Positions 42,803 through 52,868 of a DNA stretch of 56,063 nt are shown here, piece after piece. A program made the position numbers and the translations under genes. The notes below the pieces were generated by a model. That model saw nothing but the letters and a program-made list of their open reading frames with translations, had not been told where the DNA came from and made no database searches. This DNA is from Candidatus Aegiribacteria sp. (GTDB lineage: Bacteria; Fermentibacterota; Fermentibacteria; Fermentibacterales; JCC-6): positions 1-56,063 of the forward strand of contig JAUVEU010000011.1 in the NCBI GenBank assembly GCA_030594645.1, given 5' to 3'. The stretch's first letter is position 1. Each line of letters opens with the position of its first letter.

Positions 42803-45800
42803 TTATTCTTTTGAAGCAGGTTCTGAATCCTTATTATCTTTGTTGTTACTTCTTTTCATGACTTCTAACAATATTCTTCCCAGTTCACTTACGCGATATG
42901 GCTTCTTTATGCATCCGCGGAATCCGAATTTCTCGTAGTTAGCCATTACCGGATCTTCCGAATAGCCGCTTGATACAATCGCTTTTGCTCCGGGGTCCAG
43001 TGAAAGAAGCAGGGCAATCGCGCTTCTTCCCCCCATTCCTCCAGGTATGGTCAGATCCATGATAACCACATCAAACGGTTTCCCGCTCCCCATTGCTTCT
43101 CTGTATTTTTCAAGGGCTGCTTCACCATTCTCCGCGAAATCAACCTGATACCCCAGATGCCTGAGCATCCCGCCCGCGACGTCACACACCATTTTATCAT
43201 CATCCATGACGAGGACATTTCCTTCTCCGGGAAGTGCTTCCTGTTCAAGTTCCGCTCCCGCAGGCAAATCTCTGTCCGATGCAGGAAGGTACAGGCGGAA
43301 TTCAGTTCCAACCCCGATCTCGGAGTCGACAATGATGTTTCCATCATGTTTTCTCATTATGGAATAAACAATAGAAAGCCCAAGACCGCTTCCTGTCTGT
43401 TTTGTTGTAAAGTATGGATCGAAGATCTTCTCCAGCTGTTTTTCGGGTATCCCGATACCCTTATCCGAAATAGTAACAGATATGTATCTGCCTTCCGGCA
43501 ATGAAGGTATCTCATCTATATCGATTACAGTGTTTTCTACTTTGACACCGATTACGCCGCCCTCAGGCATTGCCTGATCCGCATTGATGACCAGATTGCT
43601 GATTACCTCGCTGATCTGTCCCTTATCGATATCAACAGCCCAGAGGTTCTCGGAAATGGAGACCTCACCCCGTGATTTCGATCCTCCAAGCGCGAAGTTA
43701 ACTGTTTCACTTATGAGATCACTAATGCAGGTTGTCTCTCTGACAGGCGCACCGCCCTTTGAAAAAGTGAGAAGCTGCTGTGTCAGATCTCTGGCCCGCA
43801 TGGACGCGTTCTCCGATTTTGTCAGTATTTTGTACACGTTATCGGAAGATTCAAGTGACATCTTCGCGAGAGAAATATTCCCGAGTATCGCTGAAAGCAT
43901 GTTATTGAAATCATGAGCCAGACCGCCCGCCAGGATACCGATAGATTCGAGTCTGGCAGTCTTCCTCAGCTCTTCCTCTGTCTTGCGATGCTCTGTGATG
44001 TCGCGGAAAACAACAACAGCGCCGACCAGTTTGCTTTCACTGTCCTTAATTGGAGCACAACTGTAAGCAATCGGTCTTTTGAAACCGCTTTTATCTGCAA
44101 GAATCGTGTGATTGGAGTAGCTGATAACATCCATTGATTCCAGTACTTCATCTACAGGGTCACGGCATGATTCTCCCGTACTTTCATCAATAATATGGAA
44201 AATGTCTGTGAGTTTTCTTCCTGAAGCTTCATTCTGCAGATGTCCTGTCAATTCTTCAGCAACCCTGTTCATCATAATGATCTCACCGGTAGTATCAGTC
44301 GCAATGACTGCGTCACCAATTGATCTTAATGTAACCCTCAGCATCTCCTTTTCCGATTCGAGCGCCTTCTCCGCAATTCCTCTTTCGGCCAGATCTTTTG
44401 CCGCCCGCTCAAAAAGCTGAGCGTTGTCAATTGCTATCGCTGCCTGATCGGCCATAATCCGGATAATGAATACATCCTGCTCGTCAAACGCGTTAACCTT
44501 ATCGCTCTGAACATCAAGAATACCGATCACTCTCCCCTTTACGCTGACAGGAACCGTCAGCTCGGAACGTGAATCAGCAAGCTGATCAATTGGAAAGAAC
44601 CGGGGATCAAGCTGAACATCACCGATAAGAAGATGCTTACCCGTACGGGCAACATATCCGCAGATACCGTCTTCCCCTATTTTGAGATGTATTTTCCTTG
44701 TCGGCTCGACATCGAAGCCCGCTCCCTCCCTAATCACTATCATATCTGTAGCGGGATCGACCAGCAGAATGGAGACATAGCGATAACCGAACGACTCGTG
44801 AATAAGAGAAACGGTCAGTTTCAGCAATGAATCCAGTTCGAGCATTGACGCGATATTCCGGCCAATCTCTCCGAGTGCCGCAAGGTGTGAAACCCTCTGC
44901 TCAAGCGTTTTTTTCGCCCGTTTTCTCTCGATGATCTCTTCTTTTAATTTATTGCTGGATTCGTCGAGATCCTGAAGTATGTTGAGTGTCGCGATTCTCT
45001 GCTGCTCGCTTTTATCGAACCGCTCTCTGAGTTCTGCTGTTCTGTCCAATATTGTTCTTTCAAGATCGGCGGTATATTCCCTGAGTCTGTTTCTTGATTC
45101 TTTAAGCTCCACGGTCATATCACTGAATGCTCTGGAGAGTTCCCCCGTTTCATCCTTCGTTTTTGACCTGATCTTAAAATCGAGATTTCCCTTCATTATC
45201 TCTTCCACACCGTTTTTCAGCTTCTCGATGGGTTTCGCCAGACTGGATGAGACAACTATTGAAATCAATAAACCCAGAACAAGTACAGCGGCCATAACGA
45301 TGAGCATGCTTCGCGTCAGTTTTTCAGCCGGAGCAATGGCTTCTTCTGTGCTGATTTCGGCGATAAGGATACAGTCAATATCGGGAATATGCGAATGAAT
45401 GCTGATAACACCATTCCCCATGTAATTATTGGTAAAAACAGCTATAGATTCATGTTCTCCGCCCTCGAATCGGCAGGTCTCCGCGATGCCCCCCGCTGTC
45501 GCAAGATCAACCTCCACATGCAGAACAGCGTTATCGATGTATAGAGATGGAGTAAGCATAAGACCGTTTCTGTCAATTACATAAACCTCTCCAGTCTTCC
45601 CCAGACCGGTTCTGTCCGTTATTGAGGAAAACAGTTCCCTGTCGGCATCAAAATTAATTACAATTGCTCCCCGGAATTCACCGGATTCGTAGATCGGGGC
45701 TGAGATGCTGAATACCGGATTATACGTAAATCGCGAGAAGTGCAGTTTACCTGTATGGACCCCTCCATCGATAACATTCAAAAACAGTGAATCCCCGCTG

Positions 45801-46183
45801 AGATCATCTCCCATATCCGAATGAGATGAAGCTATTACTATGCCGTTCCTGTCAAGCACCCTTATCCGCGAGATCGCATCGTAAGAGAACAGTATGGCAC
45901 TGATCCTTCTGTTCACGACTTCAAGTGCGTCTTCCACTTTTTCTCTATCTGAAACAAGATCGACGTAGGAGCTTCCTGTTGCTGCAAGCATGGTGATCTG
46001 CCTGTATTCGCTCAGGATCGAATTGACATATCGTGCTCTGATCTTGGCAATAGAGGTAAGATGAGTGATCATCTGTTCTTCAAGAATACCCTTCGAGATA
46101 CTTCTCACAACAAGAATGACGGACAATCCCGTAAATACAATTATTAAGAAGGCTGCAAGGAGTACCTTTGAGCGTATTCTCAC
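42803..46183 (-). CDS. Hybrid sensor histidine kinase with Cache, HAMP, GAF, PAS and receiver domains
   Basis: This 1126-residue membrane kinase starts at a GTG overlapping the previous stop (GTGA). The order is a span (about 7-27), a dCache-like sensor region (30-285), a second span (about 290-312), HAMP (315-365), a coiled coil, GAF (about 440-590), PAS (about 615-740), an NtrB-type dimerisation segment (LAGGLAHDFNNMLSAILGN, about 755-773), HATPase (DKGIGIPEKQ, GSGLGLSIVYS) and a C-terminal receiver (VLVMDDDKMV, DVVIMDLTIPGG). It should sense an external signal and either self-regulate or pass phosphate on. Confidence 0.87.
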   Translation of the reverse strand: MRIRSKVLLAAFLIIVFTGLSVILVVRSISKGILEEQMITHLTSIAKIRARYVNSILSEYRQITMLAATGSSYVDLVSDREKVEDALEVVNRRISAILFSYDAISRIRVLDRNGIVIASSHSDMGDDLSGDSLFLNVIDGGVHTGKLHFSRFTYNPVFSISAPIYESGEFRGAIVINFDADRELFSSITDRTGLGKTGEVYVIDRNGLMLTPSLYIDNAVLHVEVDLATAGGIAETCRFEGGEHESIAVFTNNYMGNGVISIHSHIPDIDCILIAEISTEEAIAPAEKLTRSMLIVMAAVLVLGLLISIVVSSSLAKPIEKLKNGVEEIMKGNLDFKIRSKTKDETGELSRAFSDMTVELKESRNRLREYTADLERTILDRTAELRERFDKSEQQRIATLNILQDLDESSNKLKEEIIERKRAKKTLEQRVSHLAALGEIGRNIASMLELDSLLKLTVSLIHESFGYRYVSILLVDPATDMIVIREGAGFDVEPTRKIHLKIGEDGICGYVARTGKHLLIGDVQLDPRFFPIDQLADSRSELTVPVSVKGRVIGILDVQSDKVNAFDEQDVFIIRIMADQAAIAIDNAQLFERAAKDLAERGIAEKALESEKEMLRVTLRSIGDAVIATDTTGEIIMMNRVAEELTGHLQNEASGRKLTDIFHIIDESTGESCRDPVDEVLESMDVISYSNHTILADKSGFKRPIAYSCAPIKDSESKLVGAVVVFRDITEHRKTEEELRKTARLESIGILAGGLAHDFNNMLSAILGNISLAKMSLESSDNVYKILTKSENASMRARDLTQQLLTFSKGGAPVRETTCISDLISETVNFALGGSKSRGEVSISENLWAVDIDKGQISEVISNLVINADQAMPEGGVIGVKVENTVIDIDEIPSLPEGRYISVTISDKGIGIPEKQLEKIFDPYFTTKQTGSGLGLSIVYSIMRKHDGNIIVDSEIGVGTEFRLYLPASDRDLPAGAELEQEALPGEGNVLVMDDDKMVCDVAGGMLRHLGYQVDFAENGEAALEKYREAMGSGKPFDVVIMDLTIPGGMGGRSAIALLLSLDPGAKAIVSSGYSEDPVMANYEKFGFRGCIKKPYRVSELGRILLEVMKRSNNKDNKDSEPASKE

Positions 46184-47490
46184 GGTGAAGCCTCTGGTTC
46201 ATCAGACAGGTTGAATCTGGGTTCTCTTTCAAGTTCCTTGAGGAGGGAATCAATCTCCCGCTTCAACTCCACCATTTTCAGTTCTCTTCCGACAGCAAGC
46301 GAATTGAATCTTTCGAGATTCTCGTTCTTTTTCCTGAGATCTTTTTCACTTTTCACACTGTCAGTGATATTCCTGGATATCATTATAACTTCGATAACCT
46401 TTCCGTTCCCGTCCTTTATAGGAACTCCGATATCCTCCCAGTAGCTTTCACCTTTCGTTCCTTTAACAGTTTTCTGATGAACGATGCCTTTTTCACTTTC
46501 TCCCGATTCAATGGCATTCTTAATTGGACAGCCATCACAGGGCTCTTCAATCCCTGGAAAGGCACTGTAGCAGAATTGACCGATACAACCAGGATTCATG
46601 GAAAGAGCAGTGCTGTTGGCCCAGAGTACTTTAAGATCTGTATCCATCAGGATTATCATGTCAGGGGAACCGTCGAGAAGAGCCTGTTTCTGAGCCTCGC
46701 TCTTGCGCAGCGCGTCTTCCATTCTTTTTCGCTCAGTAATTTCGCGCATGAATACCAGACCTGCACGGCTGCCCTCGTGGGTTGTAACGCCAATATTCAG
46801 TTCAACGTTGATCTCCCGCCCTTCCGAGGATATCAATATCGTCTCGATCTTCTGCCGGTCATCCTGACCCTTCACGAACCTCTCATATTCCGCACATATT
46901 CGCTGCCGGTCATCGGAATGGAAATAGTCAATAAACGGTTTATCGATACCGGAACCATAGGGATAGCCCAGGAGTTCACCTACCCTTGGATTCAAGAATA
47001 CCATCCTGCCGTTCTGCACAATGCAGATACCATCGCTTGAATTCTCGACTGTCAGTCTGTACTTCTCCTCACTTTCCCTCAGTTGACTCTCTGCAATAAT
47101 CCTTTTCCTGCGAACCTCCGCTTCATCCAGCGCCCTTCGTACGGCGGGGACAAGCCTGACGAGATTGTCTTTCAGAACATAGTCTACAGCACCGAGTTTT
47201 ATACAACTAACTGCCTTTTCCTCACCGATAGTGCCTGAAAAGAGTATCAGCGGTATATCAGGTGCGACATTCTGATGTATGCGCAGAGCATCAAGACAGT
47301 TGAAATCGGGCAGATTGTAATCAGCAAGGATAAGATCGGGATCAGCATCGAGAGCTTCTCTGAACGAGTTCTCCGTATCTACTACGCTGTACTCAACTTC
47401 AAACCCTTCCTGTCCAAGCTGTTTTACAGCCAGCTCAACGTCGTCTCTGTTGTCTTCCAGAATCAGCAGTCTCAATGTTTTCTTATTCAT
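46180..47490 (-). CDS. Receiver-PAS-PAS protein without kinase domain
   Basis: This 436-residue protein has a receiver domain (LRLLILEDNRDDVELAVK, DLILADYNLPDF with phospho-acceptor Asp, about 5-125), two PAS domains (about 140-262 and 265-385, with GRMVFLNPRVGELLGYP and DLKVLWANSTAL) and a short C-terminal coiled coil (about 388-425). No histidine kinase, GGDEF or DNA-binding domain follows. It overlaps the hybrid kinase by 4 bases, so it probably feeds that kinase as a partner. The short C-terminus may dimerise with it. Confidence 0.82.
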   Translation of the reverse strand: MNKKTLRLLILEDNRDDVELAVKQLGQEGFEVEYSVVDTENSFREALDADPDLILADYNLPDFNCLDALRIHQNVAPDIPLILFSGTIGEEKAVSCIKLGAVDYVLKDNLVRLVPAVRRALDEAEVRRKRIIAESQLRESEEKYRLTVENSSDGICIVQNGRMVFLNPRVGELLGYPYGSGIDKPFIDYFHSDDRQRICAEYERFVKGQDDRQKIETILISSEGREINVELNIGVTTHEGSRAGLVFMREITERKRMEDALRKSEAQKQALLDGSPDMIILMDTDLKVLWANSTALSMNPGCIGQFCYSAFPGIEEPCDGCPIKNAIESGESEKGIVHQKTVKGTKGESYWEDIGVPIKDGNGKVIEVIMISRNITDSVKSEKDLRKKNENLERFNSLAVGRELKMVELKREIDSLLKELEREPRFNLSDEPEASP

Positions 47491-47500
47491 TATAATGCTT

Positions 47501-47938
47501 CTACCTTATCGGTGATTCGTTCAGCAGAAGCCAGTATAAACCAAGTTGAATTATGGCTTCAGTGAACTTCTCGAAATCAACAGGTTTCCGTATATAGCTG
47601 TTCACACCGAGAAGATAGCTTTCAGTAAGATCCCTCTCTTCTTTCGATGAGGTTAGAACAACTACGGGTATGAGTTTTGTGTAATTGTCGCTTTTTATCC
47701 GGCGAAGCACTTCCAGACCATCAACTTTTGGCAGCTTCAGATCCAGAAGAACCAGATCGGGAGTACATGGTTCAGAGATACTTTCATCTTCCGGAAACAG
47801 GAGGTCGAGAGCTTCCTCTCCATCCCTCGCTATTATTATCTCGTTGGCAAGTTTGTGCTTCTCGAAAGCCTTCAGGGTCAGCTCCACATCATCCGGATTG
47901 TCCTCTACCAGAAGTATCAGCACTTCCCGCTTATTCAT
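47501..47938 (-). CDS. Single-domain response regulator (Rcp1-like)
   Basis: This 145-residue receiver has the acidic pocket VEDNPDD (about 9-15), the phospho-acceptor Asp in PDLVLLDLKLPKVDG (about 65-79), and the PVVVLTSSKEERD and NSYIRKPVDFEKF segments. It belongs to the Rcp1-type group often paired with phytochrome-like kinases, consistent with the kinase gene just upstream. The ATG at 47938 lies 2 bases beyond the kinase stop and has GGGAG before it. The longer frame to 47989 is inside the kinase. Confidence 0.85.
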   Translation of the reverse strand: MNKREVLILLVEDNPDDVELTLKAFEKHKLANEIIIARDGEEALDLLFPEDESISEPCTPDLVLLDLKLPKVDGLEVLRRIKSDNYTKLIPVVVLTSSKEERDLTESYLLGVNSYIRKPVDFEKFTEAIIQLGLYWLLLNESPIR

Positions 47939-47940
47939 AT

Positions 47941-49977
47941 TCAACTCCCTGTCACAGTAAAAAATACTGTTGTCCCGGAACCGGAACATGATTCAATCCA
48001 TATTCTCCCGCCGTGCCGGTCTATTATCCTTTTAACACTCGCCAGACCTACTCCCGAGCCTTCGTACTCTTCAGATCTGTGCAGCCTCTGAAATGGAGCA
48101 AAAATCCTGTCCGCAAATTTCATATCGAAACCGATACCAGTATCACTCAGAAAATAAACCACTTTATCATCCATGGTTCTGCGGCCAAATTCTATTATAG
48201 CAAAATCACTGTTTCTGGAAAACTTCAGCGCGTTTGACAGCAGATTCACAAGGACAATACGCATAAGTTCATGGTCAACATCAGCTTCAGAGCACTCATG
48301 AAAGATGAATTCAACTTTACGGTCTTTCCATTCATCTCTCAGCAGCTCAAGAGCTTCTTCTGCGATAGATGTCATATCGACCATCTCTGTTGAAAGCGGC
48401 TTGCGCCCCAGCCGGGAAAGAGCCAGCATATCATCAATGAGAACGCCCATATTCTGTGCTCCGGCCCGCACCCTCTCCAGGTAATGAATTCCCTGTTCAT
48501 CCAAATCCTGAATGTGCTCTTCGAGAAGAAGCTTTGAAAAGCCGTCAATTGATCTGAGCGGCGCTCTGAGATCATGTGAGACTGAATATGAGAATGCTTC
48601 CAGTTCCCTGTTGCTGGCATTAAGGTCAGCTGTTCTTTCCTCTACACGAACCTCAAGTTCATCGTGTGCTTTCCTCAGTTCTTCCTCTGCCTGCTTTCTC
48701 CCGGAAATATCCTGGAACGTTTCTATTGCTCCGGCGATATTCCCCTGCGAATCGTGAAGTACTGCAGCGCTGAAATAAAGCCATTTACCATTCTCGCCCA
48801 ATTCAGGGAAAAAGCTCTCACCTTCATACGCATTGTCAGTGAGTAATGATTTCCGACAGCTGTCACCGTAATATCTTGAGATTTCAAGTTCAGGTGAATC
48901 TTCAATCACTATATCCGCAAGAATTGGTCTTTCTTCCGAATAAAATGCTAACCATTGCTTTCCAGATCCTATAATTTCATCCGCGGGAATTCCCGTCAGG
49001 CTTTCACAGGCTCTGTTCCAGTGTGTTACGATATGATCCCTGTCGATGACAACTATCGGCATGGAAGATCCCCTTACCATCTGAACAAGCCTTGTCTGGT
49101 TTTCCCGCAGTTCGTTGGTTCGCTTTCTGACTAATTTCTCGAGCTGATTACGCTCGCGTTCGACTACCCCTTCGATCTTCCTCCTGACGAACTCACCTGC
49201 AGCGCCGTACAGGCAGAAAGCTCCCGCTGTAAGAAGCAGAAGAGAGCAAATAAAACGTGCCATGTTTCTAAACTCGGCTGACCAGCTGCTCCACAGAAAT
49301 CTCTCACCAAGCAGAATGAGTGTCAGCATTACCGCCAGAATGAGAATATTCAGAAACACATAATACACTCTCGGATCAGTTCTTGTATCCCGCAGTCCAA
49401 AGAATTTCCTTACCGATTTTGAATAAAGAAATCCCCGTGCCAGAGAAAGAATGAGGAATCCGTTCACGATTTCCTTGAAAACAATGGAATTCACAACGGT
49501 TATAGGCATTACCAGATTAGCGGGCGGTGAATTAAAAGTGAAGACCAATCTGAATACAGTATAAAGTAACAGTACGTTGAACGCTCTAAAGATCACTTCG
49601 CCCAGATATATGTTCCTCCCTTTGCTTGAAAACCATCCGATCCATACTATCCATAGAGTAAAAGGAGGAACCGAAACAAGCGGTCCGTAACCACTTCCTG
49701 GAAGCCATAGTATCCACATCGTCTGGCAGCCGCCGCAAAGCGCGGACAGAAGACCGTACTTCCATCCCCAGGCCAATGTTATCAGCATCGGGAAAATAAG
49801 ACCAAAAAGGAAACTCATTCGATAGGAACCGTAGAAAACGAAATCAACCGGGAAAAAGTTAAGAGCGAATCCCAGCAGCCCGAAAGTGATTGAAACTATG
49901 ATTTTGTATGAAGTGGTTTTATCATGATACAGTTCATCAAGTAATAACCCTTTATTGCTATTATCCTGTTTCTTCAT
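47941..49977 (-). CDS. Membrane histidine kinase with PAS domain
   Basis: This protein of about 678 residues has an N-terminal multispan membrane region (about seven to eight spans, residues 25-270), a coiled coil, PAS (about 300-430), a coiled coil, HisKA with EAFSYSVSHDLRAPLRSIDGFSKLL (about 450-475, His in SHDLR) and HATPase with LLSNALKFSRN, DTGIGFD and GSGVGLASVKRI. It resembles bacteriophytochrome-type kinases at the C-terminus. The start at the ATG 49977 follows GGGAAA; the longer frame begins with TTG. A promoter candidate lies upstream at 50035-50062. Confidence 0.83.
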   Translation of the reverse strand: MKKQDNSNKGLLLDELYHDKTTSYKIIVSITFGLLGFALNFFPVDFVFYGSYRMSFLFGLIFPMLITLAWGWKYGLLSALCGGCQTMWILWLPGSGYGPLVSVPPFTLWIVWIGWFSSKGRNIYLGEVIFRAFNVLLLYTVFRLVFTFNSPPANLVMPITVVNSIVFKEIVNGFLILSLARGFLYSKSVRKFFGLRDTRTDPRVYYVFLNILILAVMLTLILLGERFLWSSWSAEFRNMARFICSLLLLTAGAFCLYGAAGEFVRRKIEGVVERERNQLEKLVRKRTNELRENQTRLVQMVRGSSMPIVVIDRDHIVTHWNRACESLTGIPADEIIGSGKQWLAFYSEERPILADIVIEDSPELEISRYYGDSCRKSLLTDNAYEGESFFPELGENGKWLYFSAAVLHDSQGNIAGAIETFQDISGRKQAEEELRKAHDELEVRVEERTADLNASNRELEAFSYSVSHDLRAPLRSIDGFSKLLLEEHIQDLDEQGIHYLERVRAGAQNMGVLIDDMLALSRLGRKPLSTEMVDMTSIAEEALELLRDEWKDRKVEFIFHECSEADVDHELMRIVLVNLLSNALKFSRNSDFAIIEFGRRTMDDKVVYFLSDTGIGFDMKFADRIFAPFQRLHRSEEYEGSGVGLASVKRIIDRHGGRIWIESCSGSGTTVFFTVTGS

Positions 49978-50034
49978 GAATTTTCCCAACCTGTCTGGAT
50001 TAGCTGATTCAATGCACAGGCTAACAATTTAATG

Positions 50035-50062
50035 TAATTATCAATTACGCAGTTCATGTCAA
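50035..50062 (-). promoter_or_regulatory. Candidate sigma-70 promoter for the two-component cluster
   Basis: On the minus strand TTGACA (50057-50062) is followed after 16 bases by TAATTA (50035-50040), 58 bases before the kinase ATG. The rest of the 49978-50175 gap shows no gene. Confidence 0.45.
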
Positions 50063-50175
50063 TATCATTGTAAGATAAAACGATATGACCAATCACTTAA
50101 TTGTATCTCAAACGTATTTCCTATTATTTGATACTTACTGACTGGAATGCTGCTGAAATCAGCACTCAACGTAAC

Positions 50176-51186
50176 CTACGAGCAGACTACGAAGTTCTTC
50201 CACTCTATCCTGCCCATATCCTCCAGGAATCTTCGAGCCGCGTCTCTTGCGCCGGGGACTCTGGTTGCAATTACAGCTGGAATCCAGGGGAACTCCAAGA
50301 GGACTTCAGTTCCGGTTACAGGCCTGTTTCTCAGTGTTTGCCCCTGCCTGTCCGTATCAGGATCTATGAAAGCTTCTATATCAAACCCCTCATCCTGAAG
50401 ACACTTTCCCAGTCTTCGGGCGGTCTGCCCGCTACCGGCGACAAAAATCCGTTTTGCGGACATGCATGGCACACATGCAAGATATTTTGCTTTAAGTCTG
50501 TAAAACGAAGTCAGCGAATACGAACTGCTGGTTCTGGAGAGCCTGCCAGGATGATCCCTCCATCTGAGAAGTACTTCCGGTATACGAGTGAATCTGAAAC
50601 CTCGGTTCCATAACCGCAGCCATAATTCGTAATCTTCAGGAAGCTCCTTCTCCAGATACCCCCCTGCGGAAAGAACGCTCTCTCTGTGGTAAAACGCTGT
50701 GGGATGCGGAACAGGACTTTCAACGAACAGATTCTTCTCTATTTCCTCAGGTTCGATCAGATGATTCAGCCATTTTTCATACATCCTGTAACCGTCGGTC
50801 ACAACATCATCCGGAAAACTCTCAACCTGACAGGATACCACTGTCTCATGTCCCACCTTCAAAGCAAGATTCAATTGCTTTTCAAGTCTCTCCGGCAGGG
50901 AAATGTCATCAGCATCCATTCTCGCTATCCAGTCTCCACGAGAATGGGCCAGTCCTGAATTCAGCGCATCGACCAATCCTCTTCCGCTGGAATTGATAAG
51001 GTAAAATCTCGGATCCCGTCTGCACCAGGACAGCGCAATACTCAAAGATGCATCGTTAGAATCATCGTTAACAAGAACCGTTTCAAATTCCTGAAATGTC
51101 TGGCCGGCAACGGAGGCAAGAGCCTGGTTCAGGAAACTGTCCGCATTGCGAAAAGGAAGGACAACTGATACGGCCGGATGGCTCAA
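50176..51186 (-). CDS. Family 2 glycosyltransferase with C-terminal Rossmann-like extension
   Basis: This 336-residue protein has a GT2 (GT-A fold) domain: VSVVLPFRNADSFLNQAL at the N-terminus, the metal-binding WIARMDADDISLPERL (DxD, about 86-101) and ELPEDYELWLRLW (about 180-192). Residues 240-336 (RIFVAGSGQTARRLGKCLQ, AFIDPD) resemble the N-terminal Rossmann domain of PglD-type sugar acetyltransferases. It starts with a TTG overlapping the TlpA-like gene stop (TTGA), so expression is tied to the redox genes, though no functional link is evident. Confidence 0.78.
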   Translation of the reverse strand: MSHPAVSVVLPFRNADSFLNQALASVAGQTFQEFETVLVNDDSNDASLSIALSWCRRDPRFYLINSSGRGLVDALNSGLAHSRGDWIARMDADDISLPERLEKQLNLALKVGHETVVSCQVESFPDDVVTDGYRMYEKWLNHLIEPEEIEKNLFVESPVPHPTAFYHRESVLSAGGYLEKELPEDYELWLRLWNRGFRFTRIPEVLLRWRDHPGRLSRTSSSYSLTSFYRLKAKYLACVPCMSAKRIFVAGSGQTARRLGKCLQDEGFDIEAFIDPDTDRQGQTLRNRPVTGTEVLLEFPWIPAVIATRVPGARDAARRFLEDMGRIEWKNFVVCS

Positions 51187-51998
51187 TTGGAGAGGTTCTC
51201 AACCACCTGAAGCAGTTCATCTGGTGTCCTGGCCGGGCGGCCGCACGCTCCCCCGATACATGCCTGCGCATAGGGATATCCTGTCTCCGGAAGGAAAAGA
51301 GCTTCAATCTCAATACTGTCCGAGGGTATTGAAGGATCAAAGAAATCAACACCTTCGGAACCCGCGAGTTCTATTGCTGTCTGAAGCAATATTTCCGTGA
51401 GACTGTCAGCTGCAAATCCAACAACATTAACATGAAGTACGAGATCGGGTGGATCTTCTATCAATATCGTATCCTCAATGATCTCCCCGGATACAGCGTT
51501 CCGGAAAAACTCCCCGTCGCGAGTGCCGGCTACTCTCCTGATTTCATTCCCGGAGGCATCATAAATGAGAGTTATCGGAAGCACATCGGCAAGCTTCCAC
51601 TCTCGTTTCAGAACCTCAGCATCATTCTCGCTCAACCAGACAACCGGCATGGAAAGTTTGAACACCTCACGGAACCCCAGCAGAGTTTCCAGCTCAGGGT
51701 CACCTATATCAACCGCTATTGCGACAATTTCATCTTCCATCGAGCGATATACTTCATCAATATGCGGAAGCTCTCCAATACAGGGTGTACACCATGTCGC
51801 CCAGAAATTCACAATTACAGGCTTGCCAGCAGATGATACAAGAAGGCTGTCCAGCGCGTCCCTTCCAACCAGAAGCAGGCCCTGCGTAACGGGTTCACTT
51901 TCTGTTCCATGACTCCCCGCGTATTTCAACACCGGGATCAGAAAGACAAGAACCACCGGAATCCAGAGCAATGATCTTAATCTCGTGTACAGCATCAT
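51183..51998 (-). CDS. TlpA-like thioredoxin-fold protein, membrane anchored
   Basis: This 271-residue protein has an N-terminal membrane span or signal (LWIPVVLVFLIPVL), then a thioredoxin-like domain with NFWATWCTPCIGELPHI (active-site CTPC, about 70-74). A C-terminal extension of about 100 residues ends with CIGGACGRPARTPDEL, which adds another Cys pair. TlpA proteins reduce periplasmic disulfides. The start at 51998 overlaps the ferredoxin stop. Confidence 0.8.
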   Translation of the reverse strand: MMLYTRLRSLLWIPVVLVFLIPVLKYAGSHGTESEPVTQGLLLVGRDALDSLLVSSAGKPVIVNFWATWCTPCIGELPHIDEVYRSMEDEIVAIAVDIGDPELETLLGFREVFKLSMPVVWLSENDAEVLKREWKLADVLPITLIYDASGNEIRRVAGTRDGEFFRNAVSGEIIEDTILIEDPPDLVLHVNVVGFAADSLTEILLQTAIELAGSEGVDFFDPSIPSDSIEIEALFLPETGYPYAQACIGGACGRPARTPDELLQVVENLSN

Positions 51999-52867
51999 CT
52001 GTTTTTCTCCGGGCTTTTAGCATCATGGTGGACAGCATTGACCGGACAGACAGTGATACACTTCCCGCATCTGATGCACTCAGCGGAATTCGGTTCTTTG
52101 TATATCGCGATATCAACAGGACAGACAGTTCTGCATCTGTCGCACGAGATGCAGGAGGAATCAACCCTCATCCTGAAAACAGAAGCTTTCCCTGTAATTC
52201 CCCAGATGGCACCGAGTGGACATAGTACTCTGCAGAAAGGGCGTTTCGAGGTAATTGACCAGAGAAGCACTAACACAAGAACAACGGTTTTCCATGAGAA
52301 CAGGAATCCGGTCTGCAAAGTCCCGCCCCCGTCAAACAGAACGAGAGGCAATCCGGCAAAAAGCGTTCCTGAAGGACAGATTGCCTTGCAAAACCATGGA
52401 TCTCCGCCAGCGCCGGGAATCGATCTGAGAAACAGCGGGAAAAGAATCACGAAGATAAGAAGAACAGCGTATTTCGCGTCTCTCCAGGAAGAAGGTATGG
52501 TCAGTTTAGGTAAAGGGATCTTGTAAAGGAGTTCCTGAAGAAATCCAAATGGACAAACCCAGCCGCAGGCAATCCTTCCGGCAAGGAACCCGAATGTCAG
52601 GAGAAAGCCTGTTACTCCCAGCAGGATAAGAGAATCAGGTCTTCCGGCAGCAATTCCCCCCAGAAAACCCTCCGAAGAAAGAATGTTCTGAACCGATCCG
52701 ACAGGACAGGACAGTACACTTGATGGACATGAGTAACAGTGCAGACCTGGAACACAGAACATCTTCGATTTGCCGGTAAATATCGTTCCACTGATCCAGC
52801 CCTGCAGATAGAGGTTGGAAAACACAAGTGAAGCAGCCTGAACAAGTCGGCGGAATCTCTCTCTCAC
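51995..52867 (-). CDS. Membrane polyferredoxin (NapH/YccM-type 4Fe-4S protein)
   Basis: This 290-residue protein has several membrane spans (about 10-230) and cytoplasmic Cys motifs CGWVCPFG and CRVLCPLGA, a Cys-rich N-terminal loop (CYSCPSSVLSCPVG), and a C-terminal ferredoxin domain with two CxxCxxCxxxCP sets (CISCDRCRTVCP and CIRCGKCITVCP). It should move electrons across or along the membrane. The start is placed at a GTG (52867), right after the stop of the small CXXC gene, since the longer frame would overlap that gene entirely in its 3' half. Confidence 0.82.
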   Translation of the reverse strand: MRERFRRLVQAASLVFSNLYLQGWISGTIFTGKSKMFCVPGLHCYSCPSSVLSCPVGSVQNILSSEGFLGGIAAGRPDSLILLGVTGFLLTFGFLAGRIACGWVCPFGFLQELLYKIPLPKLTIPSSWRDAKYAVLLIFVILFPLFLRSIPGAGGDPWFCKAICPSGTLFAGLPLVLFDGGGTLQTGFLFSWKTVVLVLVLLWSITSKRPFCRVLCPLGAIWGITGKASVFRMRVDSSCISCDRCRTVCPVDIAIYKEPNSAECIRCGKCITVCPVNAVHHDAKSPEKNR

Positions 52868-52868
52868 C

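Noticed and set aside
50101-50613. Plus-strand open frame of 170 codons opposite the glycosyltransferase
   Set aside because: The glycosyltransferase is supported by GT2 motifs, and this frame has no domain or start signal.
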